Of a DNA stretch of 64,000 nucleotides, positions 55,462 through 64,000 are shown piece after piece. Source of the DNA: Pseudo-nitzschia pungens (Eukaryota; Bacillariophyta; Bacillariophyceae; Bacillariales; Bacillariaceae). Numbering within the stretch: position 1 is the first letter of the stretch; every line of letters starts with the position of its first letter. The translations under genes were made by a program, and so were the position numbers. The notes beneath the pieces were generated by a model. The model ran no database searches, had not been told where the DNA came from, and saw only the letters and a program-made list of their open reading frames with translations. The stretch is from the NCBI GenBank assembly GCA_037355855.1, contig CM074760.1, forward strand, positions 6,316,501 to 6,380,500. Reading direction: 5' to 3'.

Positions 55462-57741
55462 CACGAAGGAATGATTATCTATCGAGTCAATGAAGTTTTT
55501 CGTTGTATGCTATGCCCGAAAATATCAGTACTGGCAAAGTGGAATATTGCATCGGAGGGCGTTCTTTTGATTGTCGGTCTCTCCCTTCATCCCAGATGCG
55601 GTTTTCTGCACCGGTAAGAGGTTCAATACTGTAGTAGCAGCAGTAATAGTACCGGTACCGGTAGTAATTACAACAAAGTTTTGAAGATAATTTTCGATAT
55701 GCCTTTACGTACCGTAGCATTAACGGTGATTCAATCAATCAACTGTGATTTGTGATTTCTCTCTGTTGTGGCATCAGGAATGGTCGGAAATAGAAAAACG
55801 TGCCCTGTTTCCGACCAATCATGGTTCTGATTGACGAGTTCCATCCAAACAATAAATGCGCGTCCGTCAATCGCTTTCAGTCGAGTAAGTCGTAATGCGC
55901 ACAACTTGACCCGTCCAGATTGCGGAAGAATGCAAAAAAGGATTACGGTAAGAACCTTATGACCCCGATCCAAACGATTAGTACTTGTAGTAATCTTACT
56001 CATATTCCATACTACTACGAAGTGTTATTGCGTAAACAACAGATGGATAACCTTAACTAAACGGTCACAGAAACGGCGAGAGATGACTGAATCTCTTCTT
56101 GTATTCTTTCCCCCTACCGTACCGTATTAGGGCAAGGCAAGTGCGAAAGGCAATGTAGGATAGTATGATCTGTACCATTGACCCAAGCCTACCATTGTCC
56201 AGTGCCATAGTGAACAGACCTGAACAGTGAGGAATGAGCAGGTACAGTAGAATGTAGTAGAGTAGGCAAGGTTGCTGAGCAGGGGTCTTTGGTACGGATA
56301 CTATTCTCATTGTTTTTGCAAAGAGCGAGCCTAAAAGCTGTCTATGTGAATGACCACCAACAATGGCGGTCTGAGAAAAAGTTCCCACCCTTCTTCCCAC
56401 CCTTGCAATGCACCTTTGCAACTGCTACTACTAGCATGGGACCTAAGCCCTGCTACATGCAATCGCAAATGCAAATGCGATCACACTTTCTCTCTAGCAG
56501 CTTTGTTAGCCCGCCAACCTATGTCTAATAGTAAGAATATCTATACATAGGACCCAACACGACACGTCAGACCGGTAGTTGCTGGTCAGACGAGACGGCG
56601 CCCGGGAATTGGGAATAGCAGATTCCGGTTATTTTTCATGGAGAAAGACAATATTATCGTCTGAAGGCATATTCATCAGGTTTATGACCCCTGCTTTTGT
56701 GGCATCAGGCTACGAGTTCAGAGTTCAGTGTACGGTATTATTATTGTTGCTTGTTCGAAATAATAATGACCATGGGTCTGCAGGAAATTACTTTTACATC
56801 GAACCCGGATGTTGGAAAACGCAAAAGAAGTTCGCCATACCTAAGATTTACCGTAACCTTACGTAAAAACCTTACTTACACGTACGAAATTTTAAAAAAA
56901 ATCTCCCACTTTGTTCTGTGTATCGAAAAGATTCTGAACTGGGGGAGCTGTTCAGAGAAACTCAATTTTTGGGCATGGGCAACCAGCTGAGAAGAGAAAA
57001 AAAGTCCATTGCGACTGTAAGGCTTACTCTCGTAATACCATGGACTGCGTGTTCTGAGCACATTGTGCTTACCCTTTTTCGATAGCATTACTTATCAACG
57101 GAATTCCTATCAGCTGTCCCCCGGCTTCCGTAGAAATGAGTAGTTGGGGATGTAGAACTGGGGGACAGCTGATAGGAATTTTGTAGTATCTCGATATTTA
57201 AAAAAGAAGAACATCGGCATTTAGCTTACATCAAGATCTATCTCTTGGTCGCAAAGACATGAAACGGAAAAAATCCACATGCAAGACACAGTACAAGTAA
57301 TTAACCTTAATTGTTGCGTAAAAATTTCTGTACGGTAACCTTACCGGTAGACCCATGATTAGCAAATACAGTGGGAAAAACGAGAACAATACTTAATGAT
57401 ATTATTTCTCCCGATGCATCTTTTGCTCTGATTACATAATGCAAATACCAGAAGTAACAAGTTCCTGTACGGTACCGGGTATCTGTGTTCAGTAATTAAG
57501 TAAGAGTGCTTCCTCTCTCGATCTGAACTACGAAGTAATAACTTCTTTTCTCCGTGTCAAATCCTGGTCTGCAGTTTCGACTCGAATTTTTCAGAACCCT
57601 GAAGTCATGAACTGAGATTTCAGGCAAACTATCCCAAAGTCTTTGTAATTGTGAAGATTTTATTTTGATACAACGAAAGCAGATTCACACAACGTGAGCT
57701 CTACCGAGCCCTTCATATTTCGCCAAAGAAAAAACAATCGC
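55462..57741. other. 2.3-kb intergenic region with hairpin
   Basis: Lies between the oxidoreductase start and the kinase start. It includes words at 55640-56050, 56840-57030 and 57290-57550 (GTAACCTTAC at 56853 and 57335), and a perfect 21-bp inverted repeat at 57102-57180. No coding region is supported. Confidence 0.55.
57102..57180. repeat. perfect 21-bp inverted repeat (hairpin)
   Basis: The left arm 57102-57122 is AATTCCTATCAGCTGTCCCCC and the right arm 57160-57180 is its exact reverse complement; the 37-base loop is unpaired by eye. It may be a MITE remnant, a hairpin RNA source or a protein site. Confidence 0.95.
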
Positions 57742-60334
57742 ATGCAATTATTGACGAGAATTGCTTCTGTAAGGACGAAGCATAGGTTTCTCGTGCACAG
57801 TACCATCGCTGCAGGAAGTTTGCTTTCTGTATTGTTCGTAACGCGAGAGGATGAATTAAAAGAAGGGCAAAAAACGCAATGGCAGGCGGGACGTGGGCAA
57901 TCGTTGATCCCCGGGTTAAAAACTTCCTTTCGTTTTGATGACACCGTGACAACTTGCAACTTCGATTCCTACCCCTCCGACTCACCAAGCACAATCCGCT
58001 TAGGAAGAACCCTGACTCAAATCGAAACGGAGAGGGTGAAAAAAAGCGTACACAAGCTCTACAATGTAGACTGGAAAAGACCCCTTGGTGAGGGAGCATT
58101 CGGAGCGGTTTATTTGGGCGAGGAAAAAGAGACGGGTGATTTAGGTACGAGATAGCTTGTTCGCTATTTATCAATTGTGCGGAACAATGACTCCTTGATA
58201 TTCAATACTCAACTGTGGGTGCCTAATTCGTGTTTCTGCATCTTTCGTTGCCAGCGGCTGTGAAAGAGATTTCAAAAGAGTATACTAACGATTCTTCATT
58301 TCAACGGGAGATGGACGCATTTTTGCACATTCGAAAGGCTGGTGGACACCCAAATATTTGTGGGATGCGGGAAAATTTCGACGAGGGAGATTTTTACTAT
58401 TTGGTTCTGGACTTGGTACAAGGTGGAGAATTATTTGATCATTTGATCAAGGATGGGGCATACAGCGAAGCCGATGCGGCAAGGTTGGTTCGAGAGGTGG
58501 GTTCGGCACTCTCTTTTTTGCATGGAATTGGACTCGTGCATTCTGATTTAAAGCCTGAAAATCTGTACGTACACCCTAGCTATATTATCGATATCTCCGT
58601 CTCTACATTTTGTGTGTATTCTGACATCTTTTTGATTCCACTAAATATTACAGGATGCTTAGCTCGAAGAATAACAGCGACGCTGTTATCAAAGTCGTAG
58701 ATTTCGGCTGCGCCGAAATCATTGACAAAAACAGTCCCTACTTCAGCCCGAATGGAATCGATTTGGTCGCAAACACTCCGGGATATTCACCACCTGAAGT
58801 AGTTGATAGGTCTAGGAGATCTACTCATTTGGAGCCTTCAGTTGACATGTTTTCTATGGGTGTTATAATTTATATTATGCTCACTGGCATACATCCCTTC
58901 GACGTCACGGGTCAATCTTCAGATGAACAGATGAACCAAAGAGTCCTTTATAACATGATGCCACCTCTACGTGATTCCCCTCTTACTGCGCACTTGTCAC
59001 CATCTGCAATCGATTTAATTGAAAAGCTTATCGATTGGGATCCCAAGACTCGGATGACAGCGCTAGAAATGTTGAACCATCCATGGGTCAAGGGAGAAAC
59101 AGCATCAACAGGAAAAATTGCAAATTCAGACAAGAAATTGAAGGCGTTCCGCAAGTACAAGTCTGGGATTGAAGCAGAGGTTTTTGCCAGTATGGTCCAG
59201 TGCGCGAATGAAATGGAGGCAGAAGATGCGACAAGGAAAATGTCTTTGATCCAACGATCGTTTCAAAAAATTGACACCGAAAATAGAGGATATATAACAA
59301 CGAAAGATTTAAAGAATCTTGAATCGAAAAAATTGAAGGAATCCTTGACAGAGAAGGAAAGTGAAGAGGATTCACACCTTTCACTATCTGGATTCTCTGA
59401 CTTATTGTCCGAGCATATGAAAAATGTATACCTGCCCGCCGGTCATATCATTTTCGAGGAAGGAGACGAGGGCGACAAAATGTACTTCATAAATTCTGGA
59501 CGTGTAGAGATCACCACAAAAGATGGTTTCAGGACAATTACTGGGCAAGGTGATTTTTTTGGTGAAGGGGCGCTGCTGAATAAAGAGAAGAAACGTTGTG
59601 CAACAATCAGATGCATTACACCACTTCACGCCATCGAAATTGGGAGAGATTATTTTCAAAAATACCTCTCGGATGGTTTTGAAACTGAAATTGCTATCCT
59701 AGAGAAAGATCGCTCTAGGCGTCAAAACAGGGCAAAAGCTATTCTCGGTCTTCAAGACCGTCTGATCGAGGACACACTCAAGGATGGCGATTATGTGTAC
59801 CTACAAGGGGAAGAAGGTCATGACATTTTCCTCCTAGAAGATGGTGTTGTTGACATTGATGTAGATGGGCATTCTGTTTACACCGTGCGAGAGGGTGAAT
59901 TGTTAGGAGAATACGCTTCGGTATTTTGTCGTCCAAGAAATACGTCTGCACGATGCGTTAGCGGGCACTGCAAGTTGCACGTCATGGAAACAAAAGACTT
60001 TGACAAAATTATGAGCTCTAACCCCAATGTGCGAGAAGGACTTCGTGACGTAGTGTTTCGAAGGGAGTTGAAGAAGGCAATCGCCTTTGCAACAAAGAAG
60101 GCCTTCCCATCAACAGAAAAGGAATTGAAAGAAGCCTTTGAAGTTATTGACAAGGATAGATCTGGTGAAATAGAGTTATGCGAAGTCGCTGAATTGTTAA
60201 GAAAAATGGACAAAACATTCACGGATGACGACGTTGAACGAATTTTGAGTTCAGTGGATCTCGATGGGTGTGGACAAGTTGACTGGACAGAGTTTAAGAG
60301 AGTTTTTTTGGCACAGAAGAGTGCGAAACAGTAG
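57742..60334 (+). CDS. protein kinase fused to two cNMP-binding domains and EF-hands
   Basis: Exons 57742..58144, 58255..58564 and 58654..60334 (introns 110 and 89 bp); 797 residues. The start ATG 57742 opens a short hydrophobic/basic segment (TIAAGSLLSVLFV), possibly an anchor or organelle signal. The kinase domain (~110-386) has PLGEGAFGAVY, AVKEI, catalytic loop GLVHSDLKPENLML, VVDFGCAE and NTPGYSPPEV, and is CaMK/CDPK-like. The HRD arginine is Ser (HSD), so it is a non-RD kinase. An EF-hand-like element follows near SFQKIDTENRGYITTKDL. Two cyclic-nucleotide-binding folds follow: (1) AGHIIFEEGDEGDKMYFINSGRV with phosphate cassette GEGALLNKEKKRCAT, and (2) GEEGHDIFLLEDGVVDI with GEYASVFCRPRNTSARC. 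The C-terminus adds two good EF-hands (DKDRSGEIELCE and DLDGCGQVDWTE). This suggests joint control by Ca2+ and cyclic nucleotides, by inference only. Confidence 0.88.
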
Positions 60335-60412
60335 TCCCGAATGTTGCTTACGTTGTTATGGAACAAACTTGTCAATTTTGATTCTCTGAAACGCACAAAT
60401 ATGTTTGGAGTA

Positions 60413-60751
60413 TTATACCTGAGGACGATTGCGATGCGGTTGTGGCCGGCGTTGGTCCAAGGCAGTGCGACGAAGTAGGGCCCCCGTTTGCCGTGCCGAA
60501 TCTTCAGCCGGTTCCCAAGCTGGGAAGTCTGTGGGGCTATCCAGTAGAGAGACCATCAAGTCACCCATAACTTCCCCGGCTTCCCACTCGCAATTGCTCG
60601 CTGCCGAATAAGTGGCTTCAACGTTGTCGTAGAAGTTAGACAGGCTTCTTGAATTGATACGAACGCGATCAAGATGAAGTATGAACAGACTAAAAAGCAA
60701 GTACCATCTGAAAAGGAAGAAGAAAGCGAATGTTCTAGACATAGTTGACAT
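60413..60751 (-). CDS. small secreted/anchored protein, unknown
   Basis: A 112-residue frame from the ATG at 60751, with a hydrophobic start (MSTMSRTFAFFFLFRWYLLFSLFIL) that looks like a signal peptide or anchor. It is followed by a hydrophilic body (NFYDNVEATYSAASNCEWEAGE, GDLMVSLLDSPTD) and an Arg/Pro/Gln-rich end. It is convergent with the kinase, 78 bp between stops. No family is recognised, and short length leaves doubt about whether it is real. Confidence 0.4.
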   Translation of the reverse strand: MSTMSRTFAFFFLFRWYLLFSLFILHLDRVRINSRSLSNFYDNVEATYSAASNCEWEAGEVMGDLMVSLLDSPTDFPAWEPAEDSARQTGALLRRTALDQRRPQPHRNRPQV

Positions 60752-61966
60752 CGTAAAAGAAAAGATTTTAGAGGCGTCCCTAGTCAAAAATAATCTAAGA
60801 AACCCAATACCGGGTATACAAGATGCCAAAGTTTCATTCCCAAACAATACAAAGCATTGTGGTAAAAATCACCATCAGTGCCTTATAAAAGATGTCCCCG
60901 AAGTAGATTAAACTGTGAACTCGCCCCATAGCTACTATCAATAGTACTACTACTACTAGTAGTACTAACAATTGTTTGCTGGAGTGGCAAAGAATGGTAG
61001 TGGAGTTTCGTCCTCTTCTATGAGGAGCAATTTCTCATAGACCAAAATGGTTGCTGATGCTTTGCCTGGATGATGTTTACATGTAGTATTCATGTTGGGA
61101 GAAGAAGTTTTTCAATCAAGTTTTTGTGAAGTTTTGGTGGAACCCAATTCTGGCATATATTTCGTTCTACAGTTTTGTAGCTGGATTACGACTAGTACTT
61201 TGTTATTCACTTTCTTGTCGTGATTTTCACAGGGTCCAACAATGATAGCCTGCCCATATTTATCCACCAGAAAGAGACAGTAGTAGAAAGAATGACCTTG
61301 TATTGCAATATAAATTACTTGACTTTCCTTATCGCCCTCTGTTCTGGTGCAGTAGTACTTGCTCGCCGGCATTTTTGAGTTGCTGGCTCGGAGGAAGAAA
61401 GGGAAAGGTACTGAAAACGGAACATTAACACCCATTACTTGATCCTCCACTGTACAACAATTTATCTGGGGTTGCAAATGAAAGGAAAAGATGTCGAAGA
61501 TAGTAGAATATCATTCCGTAGCTCCTATTACTACTTGGTCGTCCTTACTAGTATTAGTACTAGTATTAGTCTTACTAGTAGTAGTAGTATCAGTACATAT
61601 TGCTTGGTTTACAGTGGCGCAACACTGTTATTCAGCACAACACTTGCTCCTTTCTGTTACACTAATTACTACGAAGTAGTTCTGCAATCCCGCCCTCAAT
61701 CAAACGAAGTTGCGCAAGATTGGGGGATTGCATTCAAGATTCAGGATATTGTTCTTTTTCGTACTGGAAGCCTTTGGAATCACGTTTTCCTTTACTTGAT
61801 ATCATTATTTTCAAACACAGGTAAAATCTTACTCGTGCCTAATAGTGATACTGGTACCGGTACGACAGGTTATCTTCACAATACCGGTAGGCCCTGGAGT
61901 TGGTTCAAGTCTGCGAATGTCTATCGGCGTCGTCATGGGTATTTGCTGGAAAAAAATAAAATCAAC
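60752..61966. other. intergenic region upstream of NAA40
   Basis: Contains TAC/TAG trinucleotide tracts at about 60940-60970 and 61545-61590. The open frame running into NAA40 from 61439 has no homology-like features before 61967. No other gene is supported. Confidence 0.5.
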
Positions 61967-62632
61967 ATGAAGGCTAAGGAGTTGAAAAACCTGCGAAAAA
62001 GTCTTGTGAAAGCAAATCGTTGCGACGAGCTGCTGAAAGGATTGGACAATGACACAATGATTTCATTGCACATTACTGATCGAGGCGAAACCGAGTCGGT
62101 TGGGTATAGTCCAACTCAGAGTACTACTTTACGCGTAATATCTTCTCTCTCGAGTAAAATGCCAGAAAAACGATTCGAGGACTGCCTCGATTTATTCGAG
62201 AGAAACATGGGAGAAATGTACAAAAGTAGCTCTTGGGGTCTCAATATGGAAGAGAAGTCGGCGGAAATCACAAACGACAAGGCGCGATTTTTGCTTGTTC
62301 TCGACGATGAGGAGAAACTAGCAGGCTTTGTTCATTTTCGCTTTGAATATGACGATGAAGAGAACCCATCATGCGCCGTAATGTATCTGTATGAAATTCA
62401 AATCGAATCGATGTATCGAAGATGTGGACTGGGGAAGAGGTTGATGGCAATGGCTGAAGGCATCGCTCGGAACCAATCAATGGCAAAGATAGTGTTAACT
62501 GTTTTCAAAGAGAATCACCAAGCAATGGCATTTTACACGAAAACCTTGAGGTATAAGGTTGACGAATCTAGCCCAAGCAAGTTTGGCGATGACAATGCTG
62601 ATTATGAAATTTTGAGTTTGAAGATTTCGTGA
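61967..62632 (+). CDS. NAA40: NAA40/NatD-type histone N-alpha-acetyltransferase
   Basis: A 221-residue model starting at ATG 61967 (MKAKELKNLRKSL), which fits the family size. NatD acetylates the N-termini of histones H4 and H2A. The GNAT fold shows LFERNMGEMYKSSSWGLN ('N...MY..S.WGW' in the family), RFLLVLDDEEKLAGFVHFRFEYDDEE, then VMYLYEIQIESMYRRCGLGKRLM with the acetyl-CoA loop RRCGLG, KIVLTVFKENHQAMAFY, and YKVDESSPSKFG. The last pair of motifs is specific to NAA40 versus other GNATs. Longer in-frame starts exist upstream but add sequence without family resemblance. Upstream splicing could still add residues, since TTTTCAAACACAG|GT at about 61820 looks like an acceptor. Confidence 0.88.
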   Translation: MKAKELKNLRKSLVKANRCDELLKGLDNDTMISLHITDRGETESVGYSPTQSTTLRVISSLSSKMPEKRFEDCLDLFERNMGEMYKSSSWGLNMEEKSAEITNDKARFLLVLDDEEKLAGFVHFRFEYDDEENPSCAVMYLYEIQIESMYRRCGLGKRLMAMAEGIARNQSMAKIVLTVFKENHQAMAFYTKTLRYKVDESSPSKFGDDNADYEILSLKIS

Positions 62633-63020
62633 AGACAAATGATTATTCCCTTTTATGGGAAACAACAGAAATGCCTGGCTTGACAACTAAAACGACTAGA
62701 GCTAATTGGGAAATTTTGTTCGTTCCATTTTGTTATCATTACTTGTAAAATCGACGTGGCGTTTGCCGTCAAAGAGACTTGGCGGAGAAAAAGAACCGAA
62801 AAATTGACGGTATTGTCGTATCCTCGAGTCGAGTTTTGTTCGTGACAGAAATCGTTTATGTTGTATTGTGAGTTGGGATTTCTGGGGTTTCTGTCTAATC
62901 AATCGTTATGATTGAATCGATTGTCCCAAAAAAGTATGCGTTGCGTGAATTCCTATGCTTGCGTGTTGCGTGATCGATCATGATCTGGACTTAAACGTTC
63001 CGGAGTCGTCGGAAATCGGC
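62633..63020. other. convergent 3' spacer
   Basis: Lies between the stops of NAA40 and phytoene synthase. I see no gene or repeat. Confidence 0.6.
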
Positions 63021-64000
63021 TCAAGGTGTGGGTTCCTCGAGACTCGGGATTTGCTTGTCACCAGGCAGGGGAATTGTTCTAGAAATGTCTTGCGTTCGGT
63101 ACCAGGAAAACGGAATGATAGATAGTTTTTCCCATTTGTCTACATATGCACGGGTCGTCAGAGTGTCGTATCCATTATCTTCAATCTTATCAAGAATCTT
63201 CCCATATGCATCGAGAGCACTCTGGACTGGTAATCTACTCTCCTCGGATAGCATGAATACACCTCTACGCGCTCTTTCATAGTACATTCTGGCTCGTGCA
63301 ATTTGGAATTTCATCATGTTGATATAGTTCTCGTTCACTTTCTGCTCAAACAGTTGCTCTTTCGTCACTCCAAATCTTTCCATATCTTCTATTGGAAGAT
63401 ACACTCTACCGCGAGTTGTGGCGTCCTCCCCAACATCTCTCAAAATGTTTGTAAGTTGAAAGGCAACTCCAAGGGACAACGCAGGCTCTCTGCGGAAAAG
63501 TAAAGGTTTAGAGAATTGTGAGACGAACATTAGTGAAATGCGAATATCTTGTCGCGGCGAGTGTCTCTTGCGCCAAATTCCATGTCAAACGCTATAATAC
63601 TTACTTGGCAGTGATTTCGTCGTAACCTGTAGCGCATCCAAAAACGGGCAAACACATCAACCCAACTGTTCCAGCTACTCTATAGCAGTACAAATGAAGG
63701 TCGTCGAAATTCTCGTATGTGTCAGTTCCAAGGTCAGGAACATCCATGAGCATTCCACGAACCATATCTACAAATGGTGTAATGGGTAGCGTTGGATACT
63801 TGACCAAAACGTCCAAGAGGCAAAGATCAAAGACATCTTCGACCTCTCCGTATTTCCAAAGATTTTCTAAACGCGTCTCCCAGATGCCCAAGTCTGAAAG
63901 CATTTCATCATCATTGTCGCGGGGAGCATCTACTATCTCATCAGTCCGGCGGCACCAAACGTAAATTGCCCAGATCGCTTCGCGTTGTGCCTGCGGCATA
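63021..64000 (-). CDS. PSY: phytoene synthase (5' end cut by window)
   Basis: Exon complement(63605..64000, continuing beyond) and last exon complement(63021..63489) are joined by a 115-bp intron (AA|GTAAGT ... GCAG|A). PSY joins two geranylgeranyl diphosphates into phytoene, the first committed carotenoid step. Visible motifs are AIWAIYVWCRRTDEIVDAP (first Asp-rich metal site, TDEIVD), YCYRVAGTVGLM, and across the intron LSLGVAFQLTNILRDVGEDATTRGRVYLP (second Asp-rich site, LRDVGED). The tail runs LIIPFSW-like text and ends SLEEPTP. Both metal sites are intact, so it should be catalytic. The Met at 63999 is internal by family alignment (family proteins have ...TP.RR.AIWAIYVWC), so the true start with the plastid signal lies outside. 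Confidence 0.95.

Noticed and set aside
61439..61966. N-terminal extension of NAA40 by 176 residues
   Set aside because: The stretch contains trinucleotide tracts and intergenic words, lacks family resemblance, and would make the protein far too long.
1..64000. tRNA, rRNA, CRISPR or bacterial operon features
   Set aside because: I looked for B-box-like GGTTCGAAT words with matching arms and for regular spacer arrays and found none with structure; eye inspection can miss intron-bearing tRNAs.

Overview
The window is nuclear DNA of a photosynthetic stramenopile, most likely a diatom and plausibly a pennate one; I cannot name the species. The evidence is GT-AG introns of about 60-300 bp, N-termini carrying a signal peptide followed by an ASAF-like motif (the diatom complex-plastid targeting signature) on five proteins, carotenoid genes next to housekeeping eukaryotic genes, and a Crypton-type tyrosine recombinase. 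No bacterial operon structure is present. I count 23 gene models, two of them cut by the window edges, plus one mobile element.

Layout. 1-8.5 kb: 3'-truncated TAF2-like gene (-), a small codon-biased unknown gene (-), the ER nucleotide-exchange factor SIL1 (+), and a two-exon DGQHR/ParB-like protein (-). 8.5-14.9 kb: a single-exon 2112-residue KNL1/Spc7 kinetochore scaffold with five near-identical 201-bp repeats. 15.2-22 kb: a four-helix membrane protein (-), a selenocysteine-containing peroxiredoxin-like protein (+) with an in-frame TGA and a candidate SECIS element, and ribosomal protein eL22 (+). 22.6-30.2 kb: a secreted proline-rich multi-module protein with two apparent frameshifts, ribosomal protein eL24, and plastid ClpP. 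30.4-41.5 kb: plastid 2-isopropylmalate synthase (-), an RGG/W2-domain translation-factor-like protein with repeated NSRFAAAAEAD boxes (+), the splicing factor SNW1/SKIP (-), and a plastid-targeted unknown (-). 42.2-45.3 kb: a Crypton element with an intact recombinase. 45.7-55.5 kb: RNase H2 subunit B with a PIP box (-), an ABA4-like carotenoid protein (+), the Pol III second-largest subunit (+), and a FAD-dependent oxidoreductase (-). 57.7-64 kb: a kinase fused to two cyclic-nucleotide-binding domains and EF-hands (+), a small secreted unknown (-), NAA40-type N-terminal acetyltransferase (+), and 5'-truncated phytoene synthase (-).

Most genes are unrelated housekeeping functions. The plastid-linked set is ClpP, IPMS, ABA4-like, phytoene synthase, the Sec-peroxiredoxin-like protein and the unknown at 40.6-41.5 kb; two of these (phytoene synthase and ABA4-like) belong to carotenoid metabolism. 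Intergenic stretches repeatedly carry clusters of short related words (GTAACCTTAC, TACCGGTA, TACGAAGTA and reverse complements) far above chance. The items most worth following are the selenoprotein with its SECIS candidate, the KNL1 repeats whose MELT-like motif reads VELE, the kinase-cNBD-EF-hand fusion, the Crypton, and the intergenic word family.
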